DNA of 59,394 bases from an uncultured Bacteroidia bacterium (GTDB lineage Bacteria; Bacteroidota; Bacteroidia; Bacteroidales; UBA932), in contig CACZWU010000010.1 in the NCBI GenBank assembly GCA_902784965.1, forward strand, positions 1 to 59,394, read 5' to 3'. Both the position numbers and the translations under genes were made by a program. The notes under the pieces were generated by a model. It searched no databases. It had not been told where the DNA came from and worked only from the letters and a program-made list of their open reading frames with translations. Shown here in pieces: positions 35,294 to 44,755 of the stretch. Position 1 is the stretch's first letter; each line of letters starts with the position of its first letter.

Positions 35294-37795
35294 ATGCACA
35301 AGGTATTCCTGCCGATCTACCGCTACCTCCGCGGCCACAGGGCCGTGATGTACACACTGCTGATCGTCAGCTCGCTCGTCTTCCTCTATTTCGGACTCCA
35401 GCTCCGGTACGAGGAAGACGTGGTGAAGTTGCTTCCTCGCTCGAGTATCGACAGCGAACTGGCCTTCAGTGATATCGAACTGAAAGACAAAATTTTTATC
35501 CAGATCACCTCGGCCGATCCCGAGCAACCGCTGGATACCTGGACGCTGAGTGACTACATCGACGAGTTCTGCGCCTCCCTGATGGCGCGCGACACGGCCG
35601 GCCGCTACATCATCGGCATCCTCAGTTCACTCGATCCAGGCATGATGCTAGGAGCCATGGACTATGGCTTCGAGCACCTGCCTTCCCTCATCGACACCGC
35701 CTTCTATGCCGATTTCGCCGCGGCGCTCTCCCCCGATGCCATGGCCGCGCAGATGGCCCGCAACAAGGAGCTCATCGACGCCGACATGACCGGACAGACC
35801 ACGCAGATGGTCTGCACCGACCCGCTGGACCTGCGCGACATTTTCCTGTCGCATATGTTCCCAGGTGGCCTGGAATCGGGCTCTGTGGGTGATTTCACAA
35901 TGGAAAACGGCCATTTCTTCTGCCCCGACAAGACCGTGGCGATGGCCTTCCTTTCGTCGACCATCTCGCAGACGGACTCCGGCACCGGCACGCGATTCAA
36001 CCGCATCCTCAACCAGGAGCGGAAGCGCTTTGAAGAAGCACACCCCGACGCACACGTGCTGTGCCACGGAAATCCGCTCGGCGGCGTCTCGAATGCCAGC
36101 ACCATCAAGACCGACCTGGTGTGGACCGTCGGCCTCTCGCTGCTGGTCATCCTGATCCTGCTCCTGCTGTGCTTCCACAAACTGCGCTTCATCGTCCACA
36201 TGCTGGCCCCCGTCGTCTACGGCACCTTCTTCGCCCTGGCCTGTGTCTACTGGATCAAGGGTTACATGTCGTTCATGGCCCTGGGCCTCGGCGCCATCAT
36301 CCTGGGCGTTGCCCTGAGCTACTGCCTGCATGTGCTCATCCACTACTATTTCGTGGAGAATGCCGAGCAGATGCTGCGCGAAGAATCCACCCCCGTGGTG
36401 CTGGGCTGCCTGACCACCATCGGCGCCTTCCTGGGCCTGCTCTTCACGGAGAGCGAGTTGCTGCGCGACTTCGGCCTGTTCGCCACTTTCGCCTTGCTGG
36501 GCAATACGGTCTATGCCCTGGTGTTCCTGCCCCAGTTCCTCAAAAAGGAAGATATCTGTTACAAGAAAGAGAAGGGTTTCCCGGCCATCGACCGATTCAA
36601 CAACCTGCCCTGGGACAGCAATCCTTGGATCCTGGGGACGATGACCGTGCTCCTGGTTGTCGGCATCGTGATGAGCCACCGCGTGGGTTTCGACTCCGAC
36701 CTGCGCAACCTCAACTACGTGAATGAACCGCTGGGAGAAAGCCAGACGCTCTATTATGAAAAGAATGAGGACGGCAACTTCTCGCAATATTATGCGGCCT
36801 ACGGCGAGACCCTTGACGAGGCCCTGGAATGCAACAAGCTGCTGACCCGGCGGCTGGATTCGCTCCAGAAGACAGGCCTGCTGACCCGTTATTCCTCGCT
36901 GGTGCCGCTGCTCTTCCAGTCGCAACACGACCAGGAACTCCGCATCGCCGCCTGGAAAGCATTCTGGACGCCCGAGCGGATTGCCCGCACCCGGAGCGAC
37001 CTGGCAGTGGCTGCCCGGAAGCAGCAACTCGACCCGACCAGCTTCGAGCCTTTCTTCGCCCTGCTGGAAAGCGACTATGAGCCGGCTTCGCTCTACGACG
37101 CCGACATCATCCCGCACGAACTGATGTCCAATTTCGTGGAACACCAGGCCAGCGGACGCTGGATGGTCTTCTCGACGGCAGTATTTGCCGAAAAAGACAA
37201 GGATATCGTCAACGCGGCGCTGGTCGATGGTCCGCAGTCCGTGGTGCTGGAACCCTTCTACTACTGCCGCGATATGGTGCAGATCGTCCACGACGACTTC
37301 CAGATCACGATGTGGATCTCCTCGATCTTCGTGCTGCTGGTGCTGCTGATCTCGTTCCGCAGAGTCTGGGTGGCCCTGGTGGCCTTCTTCCCGATGTTCC
37401 TGTCGTGGTACGCCCTGCAGGGCTTCATGGCCATCCTGGGACTGCAGTTCAACCTGATCAACATCGTCATTGCGACCTTTGTGTTCGGTATCGGGGTGGA
37501 CTACAGTATTTTTGTGATGGAAGGCCTGCTGCAGGAAGCCCGTACGGGCTCGAAGGAACGGCTGGCTTACCACAAGACCGCCATCTTTTTCTCCGCGGTC
37601 GTGCTGATCATCGTCATCGGTTCCCTGATCTTCGCCCGGCATCCGTCCATCCGCTCGACCGGCATCATCTCTCTCATCGGCATGGTCTTCACCATCCTGA
37701 TGACTTATTGTCTGGAACCTTTCGTTTTCCGCTGGTTGCTGAAATTCCCTTTCTTCAGCAAGCGGCTCCGGAAAGAAGGACAAAAACAAGCATAG
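35294..37795 (+). CDS. RND/MMPL-family transporter, probable lipid exporter
   Basis: An 833-residue protein with the MMPL/HpnN layout: a membrane helix near residue 20, a periplasmic loop (about 40-270), five helices (SLLVILILLLLCFHKLRFIV, LGLGAIILGVALSYCLHVLI), a second helix and periplasmic loop (about 445-670), then five more helices (NLINIVIATFVFGIGVDYSI). The Asp in GVDYSIF fits the proton-relay position of this family. Relatives export lipids such as hopanoids, mycolates or aryl polyenes. The neighbours FakA/FakB, a LolA-like carrier and a thioesterase suggest a lipid substrate. The stop is directly followed by fakA. Confidence 0.87.
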   Translation: MHKVFLPIYRYLRGHRAVMYTLLIVSSLVFLYFGLQLRYEEDVVKLLPRSSIDSELAFSDIELKDKIFIQITSADPEQPLDTWTLSDYIDEFCASLMARDTAGRYIIGILSSLDPGMMLGAMDYGFEHLPSLIDTAFYADFAAALSPDAMAAQMARNKELIDADMTGQTTQMVCTDPLDLRDIFLSHMFPGGLESGSVGDFTMENGHFFCPDKTVAMAFLSSTISQTDSGTGTRFNRILNQERKRFEEAHPDAHVLCHGNPLGGVSNASTIKTDLVWTVGLSLLVILILLLLCFHKLRFIVHMLAPVVYGTFFALACVYWIKGYMSFMALGLGAIILGVALSYCLHVLIHYYFVENAEQMLREESTPVVLGCLTTIGAFLGLLFTESELLRDFGLFATFALLGNTVYALVFLPQFLKKEDICYKKEKGFPAIDRFNNLPWDSNPWILGTMTVLLVVGIVMSHRVGFDSDLRNLNYVNEPLGESQTLYYEKNEDGNFSQYYAAYGETLDEALECNKLLTRRLDSLQKTGLLTRYSSLVPLLFQSQHDQELRIAAWKAFWTPERIARTRSDLAVAARKQQLDPTSFEPFFALLESDYEPASLYDADIIPHELMSNFVEHQASGRWMVFSTAVFAEKDKDIVNAALVDGPQSVVLEPFYYCRDMVQIVHDDFQITMWISSIFVLLVLLISFRRVWVALVAFFPMFLSWYALQGFMAILGLQFNLINIVIATFVFGIGVDYSIFVMEGLLQEARTGSKERLAYHKTAIFFSAVVLIIVIGSLIFARHPSIRSTGIISLIGMVFTILMTYCLEPFVFRWLLKFPFFSKRLRKEGQKQA

Positions 37796-39394
37796 ATGGA
37801 ACGGATCGACGGCCAACTCTATCTATCGATGGTCCGCGGCGGCGCTGCGTGCCTGAATGCCCGTCGGCAGACCATCAACGACCTGAATGTCTTCCCCATC
37901 CCTGACGGCGATACGGGCGACAATATGTACATGACCATCGAGTCCGGGTGCCGGGTGGCACCCGGACCGCTGGGCGAGACGGCAGCCGCCGTCTCGAAAG
38001 GCATGCTGACCGGAGCGCGCGGCAATTCGGGCGTGATCCTTTCGCGCATCTTCGCCGGCATCGCCCAAGTACTGTCGGGCGTGGAAGAAGCCGACCTGCA
38101 GACGCTGAAAAAAGCGATGGCCTGCGGCGTGGAATCTTCCTACAAGGCCGTGGCCACACCTGTGGAAGGCACCATCCTGACGGTCTTCCGCGAAGCGGTT
38201 GCCGCAGCGGAGGACAGCCCGGATATCGACAATTATTTCGACCGGTTGCTCTCCGCCATGGAGGTTTCGCTCCAACATACGCCTGAATTGCTCGACGTGC
38301 TCAAGCAGGCCGGCGTCGTGGACAGCGGTGGAGCGGGCCTGCTCCAGATCGTGGAAGGCATGCGTGCCGTCCTGCATGGGGATACCCCGGCCCTGCCCGT
38401 GGAAACGGCGGATACCGCACATCCGACCGTCGACCTGGATGCCTTCACCGAAGACAGCGTGCTGGAATTCGGCTACTGCACGGAATTCCTCCTGCGGCTC
38501 CAACGCAGCAAAGTCGACCTGGAACACTTCGACGAAAGCCTCCTGTCCGACTGGCTGGCCGCCCACGGAGAATCCCTGGTGTTTTTCCGCGACGGCAGCA
38601 TCATCAAGGTACACGTCCATACCCCTACCCCCGGAGATATCCTCAACCACTGCCAGCAGTTCGGTGAATTCCTGACCCTCAAGATTGAGAACATGACGCT
38701 CCAGCACCACGAAAACCATATGGACGAGCGCTTCCATGTGGGCCGCAAGGCGCTGGGCATTGTGGCCGTGGCAGCGGGAAAGCCCCTGCAGGATGCCTTC
38801 CGGGAAATGGGCGCCGATGAGGTGATCGAAGGTGGACAGACCATGAATCCGCCTGTACAGGCGTTCCTGGAGGCCTTCGACCGGATCGGGGCCGACAGCA
38901 TCCTGGTGCTGCCCGACAACGGCAACATCCTGCTCACGGCTCGGCAGGCCGCAGCCCTGTACGACAAGGCCCGCATCGAAGTACTGACGACCCGGAACCT
39001 CGGAGAGGGGTATTTCGCCCTGGCCAGCATCGACCGGTCCCAGCCCATCGAAGACATCGCGGAAACCATGGCCGAAGCGCTGCAGGGCACCGTGACCGGC
39101 ATGATTTCACAAGCGATCCGCGACAGCCAGGCCGGACATGCCGGCGACTATCTGGGATTCAGCGACAAAGACATCCTCTGCGCATCGGCCGACCGGCAGC
39201 AGGCCCTGCTGGATCTGGCCGGCAAACTCGATATGGGCAGCTACGACATCGCCCTGCTCCTGACGGGCGCCGACGTGACCCCCGAAGACGCCCGAAGTGC
39301 CACCGAGGCACTCACCCGACAATACACCTGCACGGAAATCACGCAGATTACCGGCGGACAACCTGTTTACGACTTTATTCTCCTGCTATGTTGA
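37796..39394 (+). CDS. fakA: DAK2/DegV-partner kinase, FakA-like fatty acid kinase subunit
   Basis: A 532-residue protein of the FakA/YloV family: an N-terminal DhaL-type ATP-binding domain with NVFPIPDGDTGDNM (Asp37, Asp39, Asp42 coordinate Mg), TGARGNSGVILSRI and VDSGGAGLL, then the middle and C-terminal domains (FGYCTEFLLRL, GDSI-like DSILVLPDNGNILLTA). FakA phosphorylates fatty acids bound to FakB and lets cells use exogenous fatty acids. The system is best known in Firmicutes, and identification rests on domain order plus the adjacent DegV gene. The start directly follows the MMPL stop, and it overlaps fakB by 7 bp. Confidence 0.85.
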   Translation: MERIDGQLYLSMVRGGAACLNARRQTINDLNVFPIPDGDTGDNMYMTIESGCRVAPGPLGETAAAVSKGMLTGARGNSGVILSRIFAGIAQVLSGVEEADLQTLKKAMACGVESSYKAVATPVEGTILTVFREAVAAAEDSPDIDNYFDRLLSAMEVSLQHTPELLDVLKQAGVVDSGGAGLLQIVEGMRAVLHGDTPALPVETADTAHPTVDLDAFTEDSVLEFGYCTEFLLRLQRSKVDLEHFDESLLSDWLAAHGESLVFFRDGSIIKVHVHTPTPGDILNHCQQFGEFLTLKIENMTLQHHENHMDERFHVGRKALGIVAVAAGKPLQDAFREMGADEVIEGGQTMNPPVQAFLEAFDRIGADSILVLPDNGNILLTARQAAALYDKARIEVLTTRNLGEGYFALASIDRSQPIEDIAETMAEALQGTVTGMISQAIRDSQAGHAGDYLGFSDKDILCASADRQQALLDLAGKLDMGSYDIALLLTGADVTPEDARSATEALTRQYTCTEITQITGGQPVYDFILLLC

Positions 39395-40257
39395 CCCTTT
39401 TTACTGACACCGACACCGACATGACCCCCGCCGTCGCGGAGGAATACGGTTATAAACTCATCAGCATGCCCTACAGCGTGGACGCCAAGACCGTCTACCC
39501 GTATGTGGATTTCGACCAGTTCGATGCCAGAAGCTTTTACGACATGCTGCGGGCCGGCACCCTGCCCACCACGAGCGCCATTTCGAAAGAACGCTACCTC
39601 TCCTATTTCGAGCCTGAATTCAAGGCTGGCAACGACATCCTCTACGTCCACTTCTCCCGGGCGATGACCATTACATTCGATGCCATGGACCAGGCTGTGG
39701 CAGAACTCCGGGAACGGTATCCCGAACGCCGCTTCTACGCCATCGATACCAAGGGGATCACCACCATGAGCTACGCCATCGTCCGTGCCGTGGGTGACCT
39801 GGTCAAGGCGGGAAAGAGCATCGACGAAATCATGGAATGGGCGAAGACGGAAGTGGACCATTACGCAATGTATTTCTTCGCCGACGACCTGAAGTTCTTC
39901 CGCCGCAGCGGCCGCGTCAGCGGACTGGCCGCCACGATGGGAACCCTGATCGGCATCCGGCCCATCATCTACATGTCGGCCGAAGGCAAGATGGTCTCCT
40001 GTGGCTCGGTGAAAGGCCGTGCCAAGGCCATGGACTACCTGCTGGAGAAAGTCGCTGAACTGGGAGACCATGTGCAGGACTACCGCTTCTATGTCGGCCA
40101 CACGGACGCACCGGAACTGGCGGAACAGCTGGCCGGACGTCTGAAAGAGCGTTTCGGCGAGAACCTCCCCATCGAATTCGTGGTCACCAATCCCACGGCG
40201 GGCAGCCATTCCGGCCCCAACGGCGTCGGGGTATGCTTCCACGCCAAACATCGCTAG
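39388..40257 (+). CDS. fakB: DegV-family fatty-acid-binding protein, FakB-like
   Basis: A 289-residue DegV protein that binds a fatty acid and presents it to FakA. Family marks: LFTDTDTDMTPAVAEEYGYK at the start (DegV usually TDSxxDL), PTTSAISKERYLSYF, VHFSRAMT, and FFRRSGRVSGLAATMG leading into IRPIIYM. The first-motif spelling is slightly unusual. The 7-bp overlap with fakA and their pairing strongly support joint function. It is followed 3 bp later by the YghO-like gene. Confidence 0.85.
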   Translation: MLTLFTDTDTDMTPAVAEEYGYKLISMPYSVDAKTVYPYVDFDQFDARSFYDMLRAGTLPTTSAISKERYLSYFEPEFKAGNDILYVHFSRAMTITFDAMDQAVAELRERYPERRFYAIDTKGITTMSYAIVRAVGDLVKAGKSIDEIMEWAKTEVDHYAMYFFADDLKFFRRSGRVSGLAATMGTLIGIRPIIYMSAEGKMVSCGSVKGRAKAMDYLLEKVAELGDHVQDYRFYVGHTDAPELAEQLAGRLKERFGENLPIEFVVTNPTAGSHSGPNGVGVCFHAKHR

Positions 40258-40260
40258 ACC

Positions 40261-41382
40261 ATGGTCGAGGTTGTCGAAGTCTCCTCACGTCGGCAGCAAC
40301 GGGAATTTCTCGAATTCCCCCTCAAGCTCTACAAGGGGAATCCCTGGTTCGTCCCTCCCCTCTATGCCGATGAAAAGAAGATGTTCCGGAAAGACTATGT
40401 CTATTCGGACTGCTGCCAATGGGTCTGTTACAATGCCTACAGCGACGGCGTGATGGTCGGCCGCATCCAGGGCATCATCCAGGTGGCTGCCAACGAAAAG
40501 AACGGTGAACGGCGTGCCCGTTTCAATCGTTTCGATGCCATCGACGATCCGGCTGTTTCCAAAGCCTTGTTCGAGGCGGTTGAACGCTGGGCCCGCGACA
40601 AGGGGATGGATACCCTCTGCGGCCCGCTCAGCTTTTCCGACCTGGAGCGCGAAGGCCTGCTGATCGAGGGATTCGACCAGCCGCAGACCTTCGAAGAGCA
40701 ATACAATGCTCCATACTATCAGCAGCATATCGAGCAGCTGGGCTTTGTCAAGGAAGTCGACTGGCTTGAATCACGCGTCTACGCACCCGAAGACTACAAC
40801 GGGGACCTCGACAAGGTCACCGAATTCATCTTCCGTTGCAACAAGCTCCATTTCGGGCCCGCCAAGAACACCGCCGATTTCCTCAAGCGGTACCAGGATG
40901 GCATCTTCCATCTGATTGACATATCGTACGAGGGCCTGTACGGAACCGTGCCGTTCACGCCCCGGATGAAGAAACTGATGATCGACAACTTCCGGCTGGT
41001 CATCGACCTGAAATACACGGCCGTCATCCTCGACGAGAACGACCGGATGGTCTGCTTCGGCTTTGCCATTCCCGCCATCGCCCCCGCCCTCATCGGGACG
41101 AAAGGGAAATACACACCCCGTGTGCTCTGGCGGTTGCTCCGCTGCATCCGGCACCCCAAGGTGATTGACCTGTGCCTGATCGGCGTGGATCCGGCCTACC
41201 TCAACAAAGGCGTATCTGCCGCCTTTGCCGCCGCCATCATGCACATGCTGCGCGACACGGACGTCGAATACACCGAGACCAATCTCAATCTCGAGGACAA
41301 CTACGCCATCCTGAACTTATGGAAGCGATTCAACGCCGTGCAGGCGAAACGCCGGCGGGCCTACGTGAAAAAGCTGGTTTGA
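40261..41382 (+). CDS. YghO-like GNAT-fold acyltransferase
   Basis: A 373-residue protein with two GNAT-like halves. The N-terminal part (FLEFPLKLYKGNPWFVPPLY) and GPLSFSDLEREGLLIEGFDQP followed by YNAPYYQQHIEQLGF match the uncharacterised YghO family. The C-terminal GNAT part has DLCLIGVDPAYLNKGVSAAF and ETNLNLEDNYAILNLWKRF. Substrate unknown. Its place directly after FakA/FakB makes a fatty-acyl transfer plausible, as an inference. Its stop abuts the stop of the convergent LolA-like gene. Confidence 0.75.
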   Translation: MVEVVEVSSRRQQREFLEFPLKLYKGNPWFVPPLYADEKKMFRKDYVYSDCCQWVCYNAYSDGVMVGRIQGIIQVAANEKNGERRARFNRFDAIDDPAVSKALFEAVERWARDKGMDTLCGPLSFSDLEREGLLIEGFDQPQTFEEQYNAPYYQQHIEQLGFVKEVDWLESRVYAPEDYNGDLDKVTEFIFRCNKLHFGPAKNTADFLKRYQDGIFHLIDISYEGLYGTVPFTPRMKKLMIDNFRLVIDLKYTAVILDENDRMVCFGFAIPAIAPALIGTKGKYTPRVLWRLLRCIRHPKVIDLCLIGVDPAYLNKGVSAAFAAAIMHMLRDTDVEYTETNLNLEDNYAILNLWKRFNAVQAKRRRAYVKKLV

Positions 41383-41901
41383 TCAGTAGGTAAAGATGTA
41401 TTCGGTGGAAATACCGCCGAATTCCTCGAGCACCATCCGCACAGGATGTCCCTTCTTGTTGTATTCCATGATGATTTTGGAATAGCCGCGGGGAGCCGGT
41501 TTGCGGGCCTTCATCTCAACGGTCTTGATACCGCCCTTCTCGGAAACGGTCATCTCCGCATCGTTGTCGGCGGCTGCTTGCTCGCAATTCCCCATGATAC
41601 AGTTGAGAAGCGTATTGCGCATGTTGCGGAAACGGGCATTCTTCTCGGTATCGATGGAAAGCTGCTGGCCCTGCGAATTGGAGCGCAGCATCGGACCGGA
41701 GATGATCAGATACTCTCCTTCGGGCTGGGTGTAGGTCATCGTCAGGTTATCGGGAGCATTGAAGGATATGACGCCCTCCGAACGGATGACCTTGCCGATG
41801 GCCCGAATTGTCCTGGCCTGCGTGAATGTACAGCTGAGTTCCTGTGCTCCTGCCAGCAAAGTGATGCAGGAAAATACGAAAATCAAAAATATTTTTTTCA
41901 T
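41383..41901 (-). CDS. LolA-like periplasmic lipoprotein/lipid carrier
   Basis: A 172-residue exported protein: signal peptide (MKKIFLIFVFSCITLLAGAQ), then the open beta-barrel pattern of LolA-like proteins (SCTFTQARTIRAIGKVIRSE, GVISFNAPDNLTMTYTQPEG, YLIISGPMLRSNSQGQQL). Stand-alone LolA homologues next to MMPL exporters are typical of lipid or aryl polyene transport loci. Two Cys residues (LNCIMGNCEQ) may form a disulfide. I used ATG 41901; an upstream in-frame GTG at 41910 is less likely. The promoter box lies 28 nt upstream. Confidence 0.8.
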   Translation of the reverse strand: MKKIFLIFVFSCITLLAGAQELSCTFTQARTIRAIGKVIRSEGVISFNAPDNLTMTYTQPEGEYLIISGPMLRSNSQGQQLSIDTEKNARFRNMRNTLLNCIMGNCEQAAADNDAEMTVSEKGGIKTVEMKARKPAPRGYSKIIMEYNKKGHPVRMVLEEFGGISTEYIFTY

Positions 41902-41929
41902 TTTCAACACTTTTCTTTGTTTGATGCGA

Positions 41930-41958
41930 CAAAGATAGCGTAATTATTCCTAAATTTG
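41930..41958. promoter_or_regulatory. Divergent promoters of the LolA-like and AraC-type genes
   Basis: Minus strand TATCTTTG (41937-41930) serves the LolA-like gene; plus strand TAAATTTG (41951-41958) serves the AraC-type gene, 17 nt before its ATG. The shared 74-bp region is where the regulator might control its neighbour. Confidence 0.6.
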
Positions 41959-41975
41959 TGCCAAACCCTCAAAAA

Positions 41976-42791
41976 ATGGACAGAATCGAGCCCTACTGGA
42001 ACGCGGCAGAAAGTCTCAACAACTTCGTTTTCAGCATAAAGCAGGTAGAAAGAACCGGATATACCGATTTCTCCGATGTACCGCAAACTAAACTTCCTTT
42101 CTATACTTTCACTTATCTCACCGAAGGAGAAGTCTTGTTGGAGGTGGAAGGGAAAACCTACCTCTGCCAACCGGGGCAACTGGTGATCATTCCGCAAAAG
42201 ATCCCCTTCCGCGTACTGTATTTCAAAGGGAACGCAGGATATGAATGCGGCTTTTCACTGCGGATGGTGAAAGATCTTTCCTACGATTGCCTGCACAATC
42301 CCCAACCGCTGCGCCAAACCTTCACCGGCGAGGAAGCCGCCTTCACCCAGATGCTGCTGACACAGCTCCTGAAAGCCCACCAGGCGAAGGACTTCCGGAT
42401 GGTGGCCAGCGCGCTCGATCTCTTCCTGTGCAGGCTCCAGACCCCCGAAAACCATCCCTCCAACACTACGGTCGCCCATTTCCTCGAAAAAGTCTTCGAC
42501 CGCAGCCGGAAACCGGGCAAGGTATCGGACTATGCTTACGAGCTCTGCATCACGCCCAATTATCTCAACCGCCTGGTACGCAACCAGACCCATCACTCGG
42601 CCATGGACTGGATCGAAATTTCGCGCCTCAACCTGGCCAAGGCCCTGCTCCGGCAGAACGAGATGCAGATAGCAGAAATCGCCGTGGCCGTCGGCATCGA
42701 CGACCAGTCGTATTTTACGCGCTTCTTCAAGAAGAATGCGGGCTGCACCCCGTCCCAATACCGGGACATGGTACTAAAAAGTACAAATTAA
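41976..42791 (+). CDS. AraC-family transcriptional regulator
   Basis: A 271-residue regulator: N-terminal cupin-like sensor (about 25-100; TYLTEGEVLLEVEGKTYLCQ, GQLVIIPQKIPFRVLYF), a dimerisation region, and a C-terminal double helix-turn-helix (YAYELCITPNYLNRLVRN, IEISRLNLAKALLRQNEM, IAVAVGIDDQSYFTRFFKKN). The ligand is unknown. It is divergent from the LolA-like gene and may regulate that lipid locus. I used ATG 41976; the GTG at 41958 falls in the promoter box. It ends 10 bp from the convergent thioesterase gene. Confidence 0.9.
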   Translation: MDRIEPYWNAAESLNNFVFSIKQVERTGYTDFSDVPQTKLPFYTFTYLTEGEVLLEVEGKTYLCQPGQLVIIPQKIPFRVLYFKGNAGYECGFSLRMVKDLSYDCLHNPQPLRQTFTGEEAAFTQMLLTQLLKAHQAKDFRMVASALDLFLCRLQTPENHPSNTTVAHFLEKVFDRSRKPGKVSDYAYELCITPNYLNRLVRNQTHHSAMDWIEISRLNLAKALLRQNEMQIAEIAVAVGIDDQSYFTRFFKKNAGCTPSQYRDMVLKSTN

Positions 42792-42801
42792 TTATACTAG
42801 T

Positions 42802-43539
42802 CTAAAACAGGATTTCTGCACAGAAAGAGGAGCGGTCTGATACCCTCCCCTCGACTGCCCATCCTCCCTCCACGGGGGCGCGGAATAATTCGACCGTTTC
42901 GCCGGGCAACACTTCCTTGTTGAAATTGATGCGGACCGATCGTACCCGCTGAGAAGAAACCAGGTCGAAATCGAGACAGTCCATGGCCCAGACCATATAC
43001 TTGGCGTTGTTGGCATGGCCCACGATGTCGACGTCGGAATAAGCCACCCGGTGCTCGGCCATCTCTTCGATGTTCTCTGCAGGCAGCACCACTTTGCCGC
43101 AAGGCGTGTCGATGGCGCTTTCATGGCACTCCGTATCGAGCGGCAGTTTCCCTTCCAGGTGTTCGCGCCGCAGCAGGCGACGGGAGGCCAGGTCGATGAT
43201 CAGCCACGAGGAAGTGGCCAGGACGGCCGGTTGCCCGTCGTCGCCCAGCATCCGGAAATCGCGTACGTAGAAGGGACCCTCGAATCCTTTGTGCCAGGTC
43301 TGGAGCTCGACGACGTCTTTCCACCGCGGCATACGGACGAATTCGATGTGCATCCGCGAAAGCACCCAGGCTGTGCCGTAGCGCTGAAGGTCTTCGTAGC
43401 CGAAGCCGAGAGATTGCGCCGACACATAGGCAATCTCCTGGGCCATGTCCATGAAGGATCCCGGTTTGAGATAGTGGGCGATGTCGGTGTCGTAGCAGGT
43501 CACCGTCAGCCGCTGGGTGGTTTTCTTAGAGACTGGCAT
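42802..43539 (-). CDS. Acyl-ACP thioesterase
   Basis: A 245-residue double hot-dog protein of the FatA/FatB-like bacterial family, which frees fatty acids from acyl carrier protein. N-terminal hot-dog: VTCYDTDIAHYLKPGSFMDM, SLGFGYEDLQRYGTAWVLSR. C-terminal hot-dog: HRVAYSDVDIVGHANNAKYM with the probable catalytic Asp, Asn and His cluster. Its start overlaps the end of the upstream 140-residue gene by 14 bp. With FakA/FakB nearby, fatty acid release and re-phosphorylation could both be encoded here. Confidence 0.87.
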   Translation of the reverse strand: MPVSKKTTQRLTVTCYDTDIAHYLKPGSFMDMAQEIAYVSAQSLGFGYEDLQRYGTAWVLSRMHIEFVRMPRWKDVVELQTWHKGFEGPFYVRDFRMLGDDGQPAVLATSSWLIIDLASRRLLRREHLEGKLPLDTECHESAIDTPCGKVVLPAENIEEMAEHRVAYSDVDIVGHANNAKYMVWAMDCLDFDLVSSQRVRSVRINFNKEVLPGETVELFRAPVEGGWAVEGRVSDRSSFCAEILF

Positions 43540-43948
43540 CGATACGGAGGGATTGGTCGTAGAATGAAATGTCGTTGACGGTCAGGTGTTCGAAGAGGGT
43601 CTTCAGCTGCGGGACAGCGTCGAGACAGAGGACGGCGCGACCGCTCTGGAAACTCTCCACGAGACCTTCGGGCAGTTTGTCCAGCAGTTTCCGCGAGGCC
43701 ATGTCAAGGGCCATGTTGCCGGCAGGGCCGGCATCGAACTGGAGGACGGCCCGTGGCGGTGCAAATTCCACCACCCGCATGTCAACGTTGATGGTATGGG
43801 TGACGGGTTTGTTGAGAATCGGCAGCGTAATGGTGGCGTCGTAGATGAGCGTCAGCGTATCCGCATCCTTGTAACGGAGTCCGAGCGACTGCCCGCTCTT
43901 CTCCCGGAACAGGCGGGAAAGTTCGTCGTATGAAGCGGAGAGAATCAT
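43526..43948 (-). CDS. Conserved-looking protein of unknown function
   Basis: A 140-residue cytosolic protein with no signal peptide or membrane segment and a beta-rich, alternating pattern (DTLTLIYDATITLPI, THTINVDMRVVEFAPPRAVL) followed by helices (NMALDMASRKLLDKLPEGLV). No family is recognised. It is coupled by a 14-bp overlap to the thioesterase gene, and a TAATTTTG box lies 20 nt before its ATG, so it leads a two-gene operon and probably works in the same lipid process. Confidence 0.7.
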   Translation of the reverse strand: MILSASYDELSRLFREKSGQSLGLRYKDADTLTLIYDATITLPILNKPVTHTINVDMRVVEFAPPRAVLQFDAGPAGNMALDMASRKLLDKLPEGLVESFQSGRAVLCLDAVPQLKTLFEHLTVNDISFYDQSLRIDASL

Positions 43949-43968
43949 CGGTTATGAAATATTTTTTT

Positions 43969-43976
43969 CAAAATTA
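43969..43976 (-). promoter_or_regulatory. Promoter box of the unknown gene-thioesterase pair
   Basis: The minus strand reads TAATTTTG (43976-43969), 20 nt before the ATG at 43948. The 93-bp gap also has ATATTTG on the plus strand, a poorer match, before the DUF3108-like gene. Confidence 0.5.
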
Positions 43977-44041
43977 ACGAATGTTTCACAATATTTGCAT
44001 AGCAGGGCGGAAGAATACGCCCAAATAACGATGAATTGACA

Positions 44042-44755
44042 ATGAAACGCATCTCCATACTTCTTTTCCTCCTCTTCGCAGGAACCGGCATACAGGCACA
44101 GGGGCTCTCTTTTAGCGAGGAAGAGTTGGACTACTCCATCCGTCACAATCTCTTTCCGGGTACGATCGGCACGATGAACTTCCAGGGCAAGGAATGCCCG
44201 GAAGGCTATCACGTCGACGCCGTGCTGAAAGCAGCCGTCGGCAGCATCTATACCCTGGACTGCACTTATGGCGCGACCTTCTGCAACGACGCTGCCCTGA
44301 CCCCTGTATCGGCCACCCGCAGCCAGGTCGAGAAAAAATACTGGGCAAAGGGACGCTACGACTGGTCGGCTCCCGGAAAGGTCCACCTCGACGTAACCAA
44401 GAGCACCCGCCCTCCCCGTGACGAAATGCTCGAATGGGATGGCATGGTCCGCGACCTGCTGGGCACCATCTGGTGGCTCCGCACGCTGGACTACAGCAGC
44501 CCCCGGCCCGCCGACGGCAACAACGCGTTGCTGCTCGACCACGACGCCCTGCCGGTCGTCATTTCTTCTTTCCAACGGAAGACAGTCAAAATCGACGGCA
44601 CGCAGACCCCGGTGATCGAGGTCGCCCTGGCACACGATGGAAAAGAAGCCCTGCGGGTGACACTCAGCGACGATGCCCGCCGCATTCCCCTGAAATTCTC
44701 CATCGCCCTCCCGTTCGGAAACATCAAGGGGACGCTCAAGAAGAAGGCGGAGTAG
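44042..44755 (+). CDS. Exported DUF3108-like protein
   Basis: A 237-residue protein with a signal peptide (MKRISILLFLLFAGTGIQA, cut near AQG) and a long beta-rich domain. The segment MVRDLLGTIWWLRTLDYSSP and the preceding YDWSAPGKVHLDV resemble DUF3108 proteins, which are exported and probably bind a lipid or sit in the outer membrane. Function unknown. Its end overlaps the convergent cupin gene by 20 bp. Confidence 0.7.
   Translation: MKRISILLFLLFAGTGIQAQGLSFSEEELDYSIRHNLFPGTIGTMNFQGKECPEGYHVDAVLKAAVGSIYTLDCTYGATFCNDAALTPVSATRSQVEKKYWAKGRYDWSAPGKVHLDVTKSTRPPRDEMLEWDGMVRDLLGTIWWLRTLDYSSPRPADGNNALLLDHDALPVVISSFQRKTVKIDGTQTPVIEVALAHDGKEALRVTLSDDARRIPLKFSIALPFGNIKGTLKKKAE

Noticed and set aside
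35648..37816. 722-codon frame antisense to the MMPL gene
   Set aside because: Gln/His/Asp-rich shadow without membrane segments or motifs.
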